The notes under the pieces were generated by a model. That model did no database searches and was not told the origin of the DNA. It was given only the letters and a program-made list of their open reading frames with translations. The position numbers were made by a program, and so were the translations under genes. From the NCBI GenBank assembly GCA_963797475.1, contig CAWCPR010000001.1, forward strand, positions 1,240,001 to 1,304,000: a stretch of DNA of 64,000 nucleotides, read 5' to 3'. The DNA comes from CAWCPR01 sp963797475 (GTDB lineage: Bacteria; Chloroflexota; Anaerolineae; Anaerolineales; UBA4823). Shown one piece after another: positions 23,689-32,893 of this stretch. How positions within the stretch are numbered: the first letter of the stretch is position 1; each line of letters starts with the position of its first letter.

Positions 23689-24366
23689 TCAGCGTGCGAC
23701 CCCGGCAATACGGATCGCAGCGGAATGCCCACCGTAGTGCTTGTTCATGCTGATCAAAATCGAAGTCAGCCCCTCGACGACAATGGCGTTATCCAGCCCA
23801 CCGGCGTAATAAGCGCACATGCCGGCTGCATCTGCCAGGCGCATCACTTCATTTGCTGCGGGGACATCATCCGCGCAAACCAGCACATCCACATCCAGCG
23901 ATTGATCCAGATTTCGCTTGAGGACCCCCGAGGGGACGTTTTGAAAAGCTGCAACCACGCGCACCCCCGGACCGAGGATATTCTGCGCCAGCCGGGCCGC
24001 CGCCGGCGGGTCGGGTGGCTTCGGGTCGCGAAAGTCCACCCTGGCGGTCGCATCCACCAGGATCTTTCCCTGAAGGTCATCCAGCAAGCTCTCGATAGCG
24101 GCCTGGTGTGCGGCCTGGACAACCGTGAGAACCGAGATATCTGCCAGGCGCGCCGCAGCGCCATTTTCCATGCCACGGATCGTATGGACGTCCAATTTCG
24201 CATTCAATTCACCGGCGGTAATTTGAGCTTTTTCAGCCTGGCGAGAGCCGATGATGATTTCATAGCCGGCCTTTGCCCAGCGCAGAGCCAATCCAGGCCC
24301 TTCTTTGCCGGTGCCTCCTAAAATGGCGATTTTTGGCAATAATGCTCCAGCTTTGTCTTCGTCCAT
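23689..24366 (-). CDS. npdG: NADPH:F420 oxidoreductase
   Basis: The 225-residue protein has an N-terminal Rossmann fold, KIAILGGTGKEGPGLALRWAKAGYEIIIGSR (about 12-42), with the GSR segment that contacts the NADP phosphate. It continues with VVAAFQNVPSGVLK and ends with VEGLTSILISMNKHYGGHSAAIRIAG, all typical of F420-dependent NADP reductase. It exchanges hydride between NADPH and F420 and so links the cofactor pool to central metabolism. The gene sits 22 bases upstream of cofE and is the first F420 gene in the run after ssnA. Confidence 0.9.
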   Translation of the reverse strand: MDEDKAGALLPKIAILGGTGKEGPGLALRWAKAGYEIIIGSRQAEKAQITAGELNAKLDVHTIRGMENGAAARLADISVLTVVQAAHQAAIESLLDDLQGKILVDATARVDFRDPKPPDPPAAARLAQNILGPGVRVVAAFQNVPSGVLKRNLDQSLDVDVLVCADDVPAANEVMRLADAAGMCAYYAGGLDNAIVVEGLTSILISMNKHYGGHSAAIRIAGVAR

Positions 24367-24433
24367 GTTTGACCTTTCTAAAAGATGAACTTATGGCGCT
24401 TCGCAAAAAAGTGAGATTGGGATTGAGTCAAGG

Positions 24434-25789
24434 TCAGTTAAACTGGCTGTTATACCGCTCCCAGACTGCAGGAGCCAGCTCACGGGCGTGGGCCGTGATG
24501 GCGGACTCATCCAAGGTGAGCAGGAAACGGTCATGCATGAGCAACTGTCCTTCGACGATGGTGGTGGTCACCATGCTTTCGTGAAACCCGAAGATGATCT
24601 GCCAGGGAAGGTTATCGGCGGTTAGTGGCGTGTGCGGGTGATAGTCGACGAGAATCAGGTCTGCAAACGCTCCGGGGACCAACACGCCTAACGGCGCCTC
24701 GGGGAAGAACATCCCGGCCAGGCTGGCGTTATTGTATGCGCCCATAATGGCGACATCCGTACCGGTCATACGCCTGGGATCGCGGTGCCAGACCTTATGC
24801 AGCAAGTAGGCTGTCTTCCATTCTTCCCACATCGTATGGCTGAAACCGTCCGTCCCCAGGCAGACCGGAATGCCGGCCCGCATCAGCGATTCTACCCCCG
24901 CCGCGCCAACCCCGTTATTCATATTCGAACGAGGCTGGTGAGTCACCCAGGTGCCGCTTTCAGCCAGAAGGTTGACCTCTCGGGCGTCGACGTGCACGGC
25001 ATGCGCCACAATCGAGCGCGGGCCAAGGATGCCTTGACGGTGCAGCCGGTCGACTACCCGCAGTCCGGATTTCGCCAGGCTGTCATATTCATCAACTTCA
25101 TGCTCGGAGACATGGATATGGAAACCCACCTGCTCTGGAGCTGCATCCCGGCAAGCTCTCAAAGTAGCCTCAGAAAGGGTCAGGCTGGCATGCAAACCGA
25201 AGGTGGCGGAAACGCGGCCGGCGGCGATTGGCCCACGCTGCGCTCGTTGGACAAATCTCATATTTTCCGCGATCCCCGCCTGTGCTTTCTCTTCCCCATC
25301 CCGGTCGCTGACTTCGTAACACAGAACCGCCCGCAGCCCCGATTGTTCTACCGCCTCCGCAATGATATCCAAAGAACCATCGATTGCGTTTGGAGAGGCA
25401 TGGTGGTCGATTAAGGTCGTCGTCCCATGCTTGACGGCATCGATCAACATGACCAGGGCTGAGAGGCGTACGTCATCCCGGGTCAGCGATCGATCCAAAG
25501 GCCACCAGAGTTTCTGCAAAATCTCCGGAAAATCCTTCGGAGCTGGCCCGGGGATCGCCAGTCCACGTGCAAACGCGCCATAGAAATGCGTGTGAGCGCA
25601 TATATTCCCCGGCATCAGATACTGGCCGCGTGCGTCCAACCGGTCTGAATCCGGGTAGCGATTGGTGATCTCTGTCTGCGGCCCAATCGCGGCGATCTTG
25701 CCGTTGCGAATATAGACAGCGTGGTTCTCAAGGATCTGGTTGGGCTCTTGCCAGGTGATCAGCGTTGCATTGGTGATCAGCATATCCAT
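24434..25789 (-). CDS. ssnA: SsnA-like amidohydrolase
   Basis: The 451-residue protein is an amidohydrolase-superfamily enzyme with metal ligands in ICAHTHFYGAFARGL (about 63-77), FHIHVSEHEVDEYD (about 223-236), IVAHAVHVDA and LGTDGFSHTMWEEW. The pattern with FARGLAIPGPAPKDFPEILQKLWWPLD closely resembles SsnA, an aminohydrolase usually found only in genomes with selenium metabolism and beside molybdenum hydroxylase genes. Related enzymes deaminate purine or triazine rings. Here it follows a molybdenum hydroxylase and a Nudix hydrolase, which fits hydrolytic deamination or opening of an N-heterocycle. The SsnA assignment is by motif and context, so its substrate is open. Confidence 0.8.
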   Translation of the reverse strand: MDMLITNATLITWQEPNQILENHAVYIRNGKIAAIGPQTEITNRYPDSDRLDARGQYLMPGNICAHTHFYGAFARGLAIPGPAPKDFPEILQKLWWPLDRSLTRDDVRLSALVMLIDAVKHGTTTLIDHHASPNAIDGSLDIIAEAVEQSGLRAVLCYEVSDRDGEEKAQAGIAENMRFVQRAQRGPIAAGRVSATFGLHASLTLSEATLRACRDAAPEQVGFHIHVSEHEVDEYDSLAKSGLRVVDRLHRQGILGPRSIVAHAVHVDAREVNLLAESGTWVTHQPRSNMNNGVGAAGVESLMRAGIPVCLGTDGFSHTMWEEWKTAYLLHKVWHRDPRRMTGTDVAIMGAYNNASLAGMFFPEAPLGVLVPGAFADLILVDYHPHTPLTADNLPWQIIFGFHESMVTTTIVEGQLLMHDRFLLTLDESAITAHARELAPAVWERYNSQFN

Positions 25790-25807
25790 TCTCCCTCCCG
25801 AAACCTT

Positions 25808-26437
25808 TCAATCAAATGCCGTCTGCCAGTGCGTATCTACCCGGGCTTTGAATGCGTCTTGAATTTGGCGCGACTTCGTACGCTCTTCGGAGAGTTGGGC
25901 CGGGATTTCATCGAGGCCGAAAAAAGCAACCTCCGAGGTCTCGTCGCTGGGACGAGCCTCGCCATCGATCAGATCACATAAAAATACCAGCTTGAAGGCG
26001 TGAAAAACTTCGAGCGGGGTTATCCGGTTGGCGTCATAGACCCCGACAACTTTGACTGCTTTAACATGAAAACCAGCTTCTTCCCACACTTCACGCTCCG
26101 CTGCCCGGGAGGGGATATCGCCCACATCCGCCCAACCGCCGGGCATCGTCCAACCCTCATCCATACGCTCGCGCACCATGAGAAGTTTGCCGTTTTGTAT
26201 GACGGCCCCGCGCACATCCACGCGCGGGGTTGCATAGCCGATTTGGGCGTGAAAGGTGTTGGCAAGGCTCTCAAACTGTAAGCCGCTATACTCGCTGATG
26301 ATCTCGGCTGCGATCTCTGCCATCCGGTGGTAGCGCTCGCGCTGGTAATGATTTTCAGCGTAATGATACCCGGTTTGGGACAAAGACTGGATCTCGCGCG
26401 CCCATTCAAGCCAACGCGGTGGTGCGACGTCGCCCAT
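25808..26437 (-). CDS. Nudix hydrolase with N-terminal helical domain
   Basis: The 209-residue protein has an N-terminal helical domain (about 1-65, WLEWAREIQSLSQTGYHYAENHYQRERY) seen in ADP-ribose-pyrophosphatase-type Nudix proteins, followed by a Nudix box GGWADVGDIPSRAAEREVWEEAGF (about 103-126, in parts: GGWADVGD then REVWEEAG). The catalytic Glu residues of REVWEEAG are present. The Gln/Asp-rich downstream part ends in a helix. GGGGAGG precedes the ATG, which is 16 bases after the xanthine-dehydrogenase-like gene. It could sanitise a nucleotide or cofactor used by its neighbours; the substrate is unknown. Confidence 0.85.
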   Translation of the reverse strand: MGDVAPPRWLEWAREIQSLSQTGYHYAENHYQRERYHRMAEIAAEIISEYSGLQFESLANTFHAQIGYATPRVDVRGAVIQNGKLLMVRERMDEGWTMPGGWADVGDIPSRAAEREVWEEAGFHVKAVKVVGVYDANRITPLEVFHAFKLVFLCDLIDGEARPSDETSEVAFFGLDEIPAQLSEERTKSRQIQDAFKARVDTHWQTAFD

Positions 26438-26453
26438 TCAACCTCCCCACAGC

Positions 26454-29264
26454 CTAGAAAATCACCCCGTGTTCCTTGAACTTCCTGGCAATTTCCTCCT
26501 GGTCAACCGGAAGGCTGTCGATCCGCACGCCTACGGCGTTGTAGATTGCATTGGTGATTGCCGGCGTCGTTGGGATACTGACGATCTCGCCAACGCCCTT
26601 GGCGCCATACGGCCCGTCTTCGGTCGGATCCTCCACCACTATTGAGGTAATCTCGGGGGTATGGGCGATGGATGGAATCCGGTAGCGAGCCATCCGGTCG
26701 GTGAAAACGACCCCGTTTTCCACGATGAAATTTTCGGTCAAGGCATTCCCCAAGCCCATCATCACGCCTCCCTCAACCTGGCCTTGCAGCCCAAGCGGGT
26801 TGATGGCGCGGCCGACATCGTTCGCTGCGATCACCCGCAAGACGTTCACCTCGCCGGTGAGGCAATTCACTTCGACTTCCGCAGCCTGTGCGGCGAACGA
26901 AAAAGCGAAGTGCATATCGCCGCCCTGGCCCAAGGGTTTTGTCTCTGGGGCCCAATATTCATACAGGGCTTTCGGCTCACGGCCTTCAGCGCGCATGGCA
27001 GCCACGACCTCGCCTAAGGGAACGCTGTGTCCGTTCACCTGCGCCAGGCCCTCGATAAAGCGGATATCCTCAGGCGGATGGTCATATTTCTCCGCTAATG
27101 TCGCGGCGATAGCCTGCCGCAAGGTCTGGGCCGCGTAGCGAGCCGCGTTTCCGGTTACGTAAGTTTGCCGGGAAGCCGTCGTCGGGCCGCCATCCGGGGT
27201 CAGGTCGGTGTCCATCACCAGGACGCGCACTTTAGAGGGCGGCAGGCGAAATTCCTGGGCCACGATCATTCGCAGCACCGTGACCAGCCCCTGGCCTAAC
27301 TCAGCCGAGGAGGTGCGTACCTCCATCGAGCCGTCTTCGAAGAGCTCGACCTCGGCCCCAGCCTTATCCGGGGCGCCGCCTCCCAATCCGGTGTTTTTAT
27401 AGCCTACCGCAAACCCCCAGGATCGGCGCAGGTGCGGATGGCCGGGCACGGGGCGCGATTCGAAAGGACGCTTGCCGGCTACCCGGTACATCTCGGCGAC
27501 AACTTTATCCATGCATTCCAGCAGGCCTACGCTTTCGGTCAGGACCTGTCCGGTGTTGGTGATGCTGCCCAGGCGCAGTGCATTCTTGCGGCGCAGCTCG
27601 ATCGGGTCCATTTGCAGTTTTTCAGCCAGGGTATCCATCAAGCTCTCAACTGCGAATGCAGATTGGGTGACTCCAAAACCGCGGAAGGCCCCAGCGGGCG
27701 GGTTGTTGGTGTACATCGCATAGCAGTCGGCGCGCACATGCGGCACTTCATAGGGTCCGGAGGAGTGAGTCGTCGCCCGGGTCATCACCTTTTCACCCAG
27801 GGAGGCGTAAGCGCCAGTATCGCCGTAAAGCTCGGTTTCCACCGCAGTCAGGCAGCCGTCCCGCCTGGCGCCGATCTTAACCCGGATCTGGGTGGCATGC
27901 CGCTTTGGATGCACCAGCAGGCTTTCATGGCGATCAAACAGCATTTTCACCGGTCTTCCAGTGGCTTGCGACAGCAGGGCAACGTGCACCTGCCCGGCGA
28001 TATCCTCTTTGCCACCGAAACCGCCGCCCATCAATTGGCCGATCACTCGAACGCGCTCATCCGGCCAACCCAGTACGCGGGCGACCTGGTTGCGATCGGA
28101 ATAGGGGATTTGCGAGCCTACATAGATCTCCATCCTGCCGTCGGGCATTGGGCGAGCAATGCTGCATTCCGGCTCGAGGAAGGCATGATCGGTGATCGCG
28201 GTGTGGTAAGTCTGTTCCAGGATGATCTCAGCTTCGCCGAAACCCGCCTGCAGGTCTCCCTTGCGGACTTTAATATGCTTCAGGAGATTGCCTTTTTCGT
28301 GCAACTGGGGTGCGTCTGGCTGGCGTGCCCGCACCGGGTCGCTGATGACTTCTTGCAGCTCATATTCTGTTTCGATTAAGTCCAAAGCCCGAGCGGCAAT
28401 TTCAGGCGTCTCAGCGGCGACGATTGCAACCGTATCGCCTACGTAGCGCACGCGCTCGCCGACCCCAACGATGGCGGGCCAGTCGAAGATTACGATCCCA
28501 TGATTGTGTTCGCCGGGGATGTCCGCAGCGGTGAGCACCGCTTTCACCCCGGGTAAGCCGCGGGCGCGGTCGACATTAATTCGTTTTAGGATCGCATGTG
28601 GGACTCCGGCGCGCCTGGCGCGGGCATGCAGCATGCCTTCAAACTTCAAGTCGTCGGTAAACTTTGCCTCCCCGTTCACCTTTTCCACGGCATCCGGCCT
28701 GAGCTGCATGGTGCCGATCACCTCCATCGGGCTTCCAGAAGTGACCGCATCCGGCAGCGCGACTTCTGTGCCGCTGCGCAGGGCTTTGGCAGCCGCCTGC
28801 ACCGACCGGATGATCGCCGGGTAGCCGGCGCAGCGGCATAACGTGTCCTTCAAGGCGTGGCGGATATCTTCGTCGCTTGGATCCGGGTTACGCTGCAGCA
28901 GGGCATAAGCTGTCATAAGCTGTCCGGGTATGCAAAAACCACACTGCACCGCCCCGTATTCGACAAAAGCCTCCTGTAAGGGATGCAAATGGCTCATATC
29001 CTCGCTATTTGAGGCGCCGACTTGGCGGGATGCCCCTGCCAGGCCCTCGACCGTGAGGATTTGCTTTCCCTCGGCGCGGGCAGCCGGATAATTGCAGGAC
29101 AACACCGGCTCCCCGTCGACGGTGACTGTACACGACCCGCACTCAGCCTCGTTGCAGCCGACCTTCGTTCCGGTCAGGCCCAAGCGCTCGCGCAGTAAAT
29201 CCGAAAGCATTTCACCAGGCTGCGCCTCAATCGTAAAGTCTTTACCATTAATCGTAAGATCCAT
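26454..29264 (-). CDS. Molybdenum hydroxylase, fused [2Fe-2S] and molybdopterin subunits (xanthine-dehydrogenase-like)
   Basis: The 936-residue protein fuses two subunits. Residues 1-150 bind two [2Fe-2S] clusters: cysteines near 37, 42, 45 and 57, then 108, 111, 143 and 145. Residues about 170-936 form the molybdopterin subunit with LMGGGFGGKEDIAGQ, PPAGAFRGFGVTQS, SAELGQGLVTVLRM and the GAKGVGEIVSIP loop, whose Glu is the catalytic base. The fused form with a separate FAD protein is the layout of selenium-dependent xanthine dehydrogenase-like enzymes. Such enzymes hydroxylate purines or other N-heterocycles. The order FAD subunit, this gene, Nudix and SsnA supports that class. Selenium dependence is inferred, not visible in sequence. 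Confidence 0.88.
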   Translation of the reverse strand: MDLTINGKDFTIEAQPGEMLSDLLRERLGLTGTKVGCNEAECGSCTVTVDGEPVLSCNYPAARAEGKQILTVEGLAGASRQVGASNSEDMSHLHPLQEAFVEYGAVQCGFCIPGQLMTAYALLQRNPDPSDEDIRHALKDTLCRCAGYPAIIRSVQAAAKALRSGTEVALPDAVTSGSPMEVIGTMQLRPDAVEKVNGEAKFTDDLKFEGMLHARARRAGVPHAILKRINVDRARGLPGVKAVLTAADIPGEHNHGIVIFDWPAIVGVGERVRYVGDTVAIVAAETPEIAARALDLIETEYELQEVISDPVRARQPDAPQLHEKGNLLKHIKVRKGDLQAGFGEAEIILEQTYHTAITDHAFLEPECSIARPMPDGRMEIYVGSQIPYSDRNQVARVLGWPDERVRVIGQLMGGGFGGKEDIAGQVHVALLSQATGRPVKMLFDRHESLLVHPKRHATQIRVKIGARRDGCLTAVETELYGDTGAYASLGEKVMTRATTHSSGPYEVPHVRADCYAMYTNNPPAGAFRGFGVTQSAFAVESLMDTLAEKLQMDPIELRRKNALRLGSITNTGQVLTESVGLLECMDKVVAEMYRVAGKRPFESRPVPGHPHLRRSWGFAVGYKNTGLGGGAPDKAGAEVELFEDGSMEVRTSSAELGQGLVTVLRMIVAQEFRLPPSKVRVLVMDTDLTPDGGPTTASRQTYVTGNAARYAAQTLRQAIAATLAEKYDHPPEDIRFIEGLAQVNGHSVPLGEVVAAMRAEGREPKALYEYWAPETKPLGQGGDMHFAFSFAAQAAEVEVNCLTGEVNVLRVIAANDVGRAINPLGLQGQVEGGVMMGLGNALTENFIVENGVVFTDRMARYRIPSIAHTPEITSIVVEDPTEDGPYGAKGVGEIVSIPTTPAITNAIYNAVGVRIDSLPVDQEEIARKFKEHGVIF

Positions 29265-29383
29265 CTTTATCCACTCTCTTTTGTAAACAGTTCAACCGGT
29301 CTAGTGCATTGATCAACCTGCCGCTTACGCTCCCCTGGATCCCGGGCCGGGTGTCGAAATCGCAAAGTCGGCAGCCAGAGGAT

Positions 29384-30280
29384 TTAACCTTCTCCAGTTT
29401 TGCTGCCGGTTATGGCTCGATCCCAGGCAGCTCGGAAGGATTCTTGAAACAATACCCCAGCCAGGTGGTGGCGGTAATCGGAAGAAGAACGGTGTGGGCT
29501 GGTGCGAAAGCGCGCTTCAGAAAGCAGCGCACCTATAGCCGCCTGGATATGGGCCTGGTCGGGAGACTGGCCGCGCAAAGCGTTCTCAGCCGAGCAGGCT
29601 CTCAGCGGTTTCGGCCCAGCCGGGCCGATGGCGATGCGAACATCCTGTACGTAGTTCTCCTGGCGCAGCACCCAAACCCCAATGTTGAGGATGGCGATGG
29701 CTACACCTTGTGGGCGCATCACCCGGCGGAAAGCCGAAGCGCTGCCCGCACGGCGGATGGGCAGGTAAAACCCTACCAGGATCTCCCGGTCGGCGATCAA
29801 GGTCGAGCGCCCCGGGCCCTGGAAAAGCTGCGCCAATGGAACCCGCCGGCAGCCTTTGTCGTCATAGATCTCAGCCTGTGCATCCAGGGCCAAGAGCGAG
29901 ATCGTGCCATCGCCAGCCGGCAGGGCGTGGGCGACATTTCCACCTAAGGTCGCCGTGTTGCGCACCTGCGGTCCCCCGATCAATCCGGCGGCTTCTTTCA
30001 AAGCCTGGGCATGTTCCGCTACCAGGGGCGAAGCGATCACCCGGTTTAAAGGCACGGATGCGCCGACAAACAGACTTCCCTGGCGGATTTCCAGGGCCGT
30101 CATCTCGGGGATCTGGGTGACGTCTACCAGGGTGTCAATTTCAGAATGGCGGCCTTGCTGCATATCCAGCAGCAAATCGGTGCCCCCGGCGATCAAACAG
30201 GCCCGGCCTGGCCCAGAAGCCAGGCGTTGCAGGGCATCATTTAGATTTCTTGCGACGTGGTAATTTTTCCAGAGTGTCAT
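29384..30280 (-). CDS. FAD-binding subunit of the molybdenum hydroxylase
   Basis: The protein has about 298 residues from the ATG at 30280. It shows the two FAD loops of the family: LIAGGTDLLLDMQQG (about 29-43) and GLIGGPQVRNTATLGGNVAHALPAGD (about 98-123). The C-terminal domain begins near residue 195. It transfers electrons from the [2Fe-2S] clusters of its partner to NAD(P), or possibly to another acceptor. I rejected the longer ORF start because the preceding 37 residues have no family match. It is the promoter-proximal gene of the ten-gene run. Confidence 0.85.
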   Translation of the reverse strand: MTLWKNYHVARNLNDALQRLASGPGRACLIAGGTDLLLDMQQGRHSEIDTLVDVTQIPEMTALEIRQGSLFVGASVPLNRVIASPLVAEHAQALKEAAGLIGGPQVRNTATLGGNVAHALPAGDGTISLLALDAQAEIYDDKGCRRVPLAQLFQGPGRSTLIADREILVGFYLPIRRAGSASAFRRVMRPQGVAIAILNIGVWVLRQENYVQDVRIAIGPAGPKPLRACSAENALRGQSPDQAHIQAAIGALLSEARFRTSPHRSSSDYRHHLAGVLFQESFRAAWDRAITGSKTGEG

Positions 30281-30408
30281 GGATCGGTGATTTATCTCCA
30301 ACCGGCTTGTTCTCAGCCAAAGATTCGAACGGCGGCACTTTTCGACGGGTATTCTGCCCGACGCCGTCACAGGCGAGCCTGCGGCGACCACCGACCCAAG
30401 TAAGCTTT

Positions 30409-30417
30409 ATTTTAGCA
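30409..30417 (-). promoter_or_regulatory. Possible extended -10 promoter for the xdh/F420 operon
   Basis: On the minus strand TGC followed by TAAAAT (complement of 30409-30414) forms an extended -10 element. A matching -35 box is not evident. The leader to the ATG at 30280 would be about 120 bases. Confidence 0.35.
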
Positions 30418-30491
30418 CGGATTTACCCGCCAGCTACAGGGAATATGCGTTAAGGGTTGGGCGGCATCGCGAACACGATTGCGAGAGGCGC

Positions 30492-30518
30492 TTGCCACCC
30501 TGAAAAATAGCATATAAT
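30492..30518 (+). promoter_or_regulatory. Probable promoter of the DUF1361 gene
   Basis: TATAAT at 30513-30518 is preceded by TTGCCA at 30492-30497, with a short 15-base spacer. The ATG at 30588 follows a strong GGAGGG site. Confidence 0.45.
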
Positions 30519-30587
30519 CAGGGTCTACAGACCTAACTCCAGCGTATGGATCCTGTACGCTCGGAGATAGATCGTACGGAGGGAAAA

Positions 30588-31280
30588 ATGTTCCAAGCTT
30601 TCAAAACCGTACACCGGTTTTTGGTTAACCAATTGGTGTATCCATTGGTGCTTTCCAGCTTGCTGGCGCTCAGCCTGTTCGCCGGGCGAGTTTTCCTGAG
30701 TCATAACCTGTCCGTTTATAGCAACCTGGTCTGGAATTTGTTTCTGGCCTGGCTGCCGTACCTGTTCAGTGTTTGGGCCGCGTTGACAAACCGCATCTTC
30801 CCACGGCGCTGGATTCTCCTGCTCGTGCCTGGCGCACTCTGGCTGCTCTTCTTCCCCAATGCGGCTTATATTGTGACCGATTTCTACCACTTGAAGGAGC
30901 GTTTTTACATCCCGCTCTGGTATGACATCTTGCTCCTGGCCAGCTTCGCCTGGAGTGGGATCTTTCTGGCGATCGGATCCCTGCGAACCATGCAAGGCCT
31001 GATCGAAACTTACCTGGGCCCGGTCATCGGCTGGCTATTTGCCGCCCTGGCGATGGGATTAAGCGGGCTGGGGATCTATCTGGGCCGTTTTGAGCGCTGG
31101 AACAGTTGGGATTTACTGATCCACCCCAAGAAGATCGCGGCCGACATCGCCTTATTATTCGCCAACCCCACGGATAACCTGCGGTTCTTCGGCTTCACGA
31201 TCCTGATCACCTCCTTCTTGTTAGTGTGCTACCTGACGTTCATCTCCATCAACCGCTTCGACAATCCAGGCGCTTCGTGA
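30588..31280 (+). CDS. DUF1361 membrane protein
   Basis: The 230-residue protein has six or seven membrane helices and the DUF1361 hallmark FFPNAAYIVTDFYHLKER (about 85-102), followed by WYDILLLASFAWSG and GIYLGRFERWNSWDLL. I chose the internal ATG at 30588 because GGAGGG lies four bases upstream. The function of the family is unknown. It is divergent from the F420 operon and is followed by a peptidase gene with its own promoter. Confidence 0.85.
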   Translation: MFQAFKTVHRFLVNQLVYPLVLSSLLALSLFAGRVFLSHNLSVYSNLVWNLFLAWLPYLFSVWAALTNRIFPRRWILLLVPGALWLLFFPNAAYIVTDFYHLKERFYIPLWYDILLLASFAWSGIFLAIGSLRTMQGLIETYLGPVIGWLFAALAMGLSGLGIYLGRFERWNSWDLLIHPKKIAADIALLFANPTDNLRFFGFTILITSFLLVCYLTFISINRFDNPGAS

Positions 31281-31355
31281 GCCTGGCGCCTATCCGGGTC
31301 CATTGTATCCAGAGTTCCTAGGCGCCGGCGGCGATTTCCCGGGTTGGGTAGGGGG

Positions 31356-31361
31356 TATAAT
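31356..31361 (+). promoter_or_regulatory. -10 box ahead of the M20 peptidase gene
   Basis: TATAAT lies 94 bases before the peptidase ATG, after a G-rich stretch; the TTTCCC at 31335 is the nearest -35 candidate, at 15 bases. This is a weak assignment. Confidence 0.4.
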
Positions 31362-31455
31362 TCTCTTATCCCGGACAAACCGAAAAAAATCGGGGGCGTT
31401 TTTACCACCGGTCACAAATTCGAAGCAAACCCCACATATTTTCTAAGGAGAGCCA

Positions 31456-32835
31456 ATGAGCGATCAAATCAAACCTGCCCTAAATTATGCTCAGGAGCAC
31501 CAAAATGAATCATTAGACAGCCTGAAAAGTTTTGTCAGCATCCCATCCATTTCGACGGACCCGCAGGCAAAGCCGGATATCGAGCGGGCTGCAGAATGGG
31601 TGGCGGGGGAACTGCGCAGGCTGGGGATGGAAGATGTTCAGATCCTCCCCACCGGTGGCCACCCGGCGGTTTACGGAGCGTGGCTGAAGGCCGGTCCCGG
31701 CAAGCCAACCGCGTTAATCTACGGGCATTACGACGTTCAGCCTGTAGAACCACTGGACCTGTGGGTTTCCCTGCCCTTCGAACCTACCCAACGCGGCGAA
31801 AACCTGTATGCCCGCGGCGCTTCAGACATGAAAGGCCAGGTGGTCACCAGCTTGAAAGCGGTTGAAGCGCTTCTACGCAGCGGAGGTCTGCCGATCAATG
31901 TCAAATTTATCATCGAAGGCGAGGAAGAGATCGGATCCCCCAACCTGGGCGAATTCATCGCCGGTCACAAAGAGCTCCTGGCCTGCGATTTCGCCATCAA
32001 CCCGGACACCGGCATGATCGGGCCGGAGACTCCGACGATCACTTATGGTCTGAGGGGGCTGGCCTATTTTGAGCTGCGCGTATCCGGGCCGGAACACGAC
32101 CTGCATTCCGGCCTTTTTGGCGGCGCAGTCCATAATCCGGCCCAGGTGCTTTGCGAGCTGGTGGGCGGCATGCACGACCGGGGCGGGCGCATCACCCTGC
32201 CGGGTTTTTACGACAGCGTCCGCCCATTGAGCGAGGCAGAACGGGCTGAATTGGCCCGCCTACCCATGGATGAAGCATACTACCTGAGGCAAACCGGGGC
32301 TCCGGCGTTAAGTGGTGAAGCGGGTTATACACCCTACGAACGCGTCGGTGCGCGCCCCACCCTGGAGGTCAATGGCTTGCTCTCCGGATTCACCGGCGAA
32401 GGCGCTAAAACCGTGCTGCCGGCGAAGGCCATGGCAAAGATCTCCATGCGCCTGGTGCCAGATCAAGATCCAGACGAGGTTCATACACAGCTCCGGCGTT
32501 ACCTGGAAGAAAATGCGCCGCAGAGCGTGCGTTGGGAGCTCATTCAAATCGCCGGCGCGCCGGCCTCAATCAGCGACCTGAATATCCCCGCGGTCGCGGC
32601 AATGGCGAAGGCCCTGGAAGCGGTGTGGGGAAAGCGCCCGGTCTTTCGGCGTGAGGGCGGCAGCGTGCCGGTCGTTTCCCAAATGCACGACATCCTGGGA
32701 ATCGAATCGCTGCTGACCGGATTCGGACTGCCCGACGACAACCTGCATGCCCCCAACGAGAAGATCCACCTGCCGACCTTCTACCGCGGCATCCAGGCTT
32801 TTATCCACCTGTTCGTAAACCTGGGGGAGCAATAA
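31456..32835 (+). CDS. M20-family metallopeptidase (dipeptidase)
   Basis: The 459-residue protein is a di-zinc M20 peptidase: metal ligand His in IYGHYDVQP (about 94-102), bridging Asp in GASDMKGQ (about 121-128), catalytic Glu pair in EGEEEIGSPN (about 154-163), Asp in FAINPDTGM, and the last His in LHAPNEKIHLPTF. The insertion with HDLHSGLFGG is the dimerisation domain containing the substrate-binding His. It resembles the cytosolic non-specific dipeptidase/carnosinase group. A strong AAGGAGA site precedes the ATG. It lacks a signal peptide and so acts in the cytoplasm. Confidence 0.9.
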   Translation: MSDQIKPALNYAQEHQNESLDSLKSFVSIPSISTDPQAKPDIERAAEWVAGELRRLGMEDVQILPTGGHPAVYGAWLKAGPGKPTALIYGHYDVQPVEPLDLWVSLPFEPTQRGENLYARGASDMKGQVVTSLKAVEALLRSGGLPINVKFIIEGEEEIGSPNLGEFIAGHKELLACDFAINPDTGMIGPETPTITYGLRGLAYFELRVSGPEHDLHSGLFGGAVHNPAQVLCELVGGMHDRGGRITLPGFYDSVRPLSEAERAELARLPMDEAYYLRQTGAPALSGEAGYTPYERVGARPTLEVNGLLSGFTGEGAKTVLPAKAMAKISMRLVPDQDPDEVHTQLRRYLEENAPQSVRWELIQIAGAPASISDLNIPAVAAMAKALEAVWGKRPVFRREGGSVPVVSQMHDILGIESLLTGFGLPDDNLHAPNEKIHLPTFYRGIQAFIHLFVNLGEQ

Positions 32836-32848
32836 AGCATAATATCCG

Positions 32849-32879
32849 GAACTCCGAGATCCTAGAGACCTCGGAGTTC
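32849..32879. terminator. Hairpin between convergent genes
   Basis: A perfect 10-bp stem (GAACTCCGAG with its complement) and an 11-base loop lie 14 bases after the peptidase stop and 14 bases before the convergent gene end. There is no clear U-tract on either side, but the position fits a shared terminator. Confidence 0.55.
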
Positions 32880-32893
32880 TGAATGATTGAACA

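Larger units (their letters stand above)
30281..30587. other. Divergent intergenic region ahead of the F420 operon
   Basis: This 307-base stretch separates the leftward FAD-subunit gene from the rightward DUF1361 gene and holds both promoters. No open frame here looks real. Confidence 0.55.

Noticed and set aside
27432..28379. Long open frame (315 codons) antisense to the Mo hydroxylase gene
   Set aside because: It lies wholly inside a conserved coding gene, has no ribosome binding site or family motif, and is explained by the high GC third positions of that gene.
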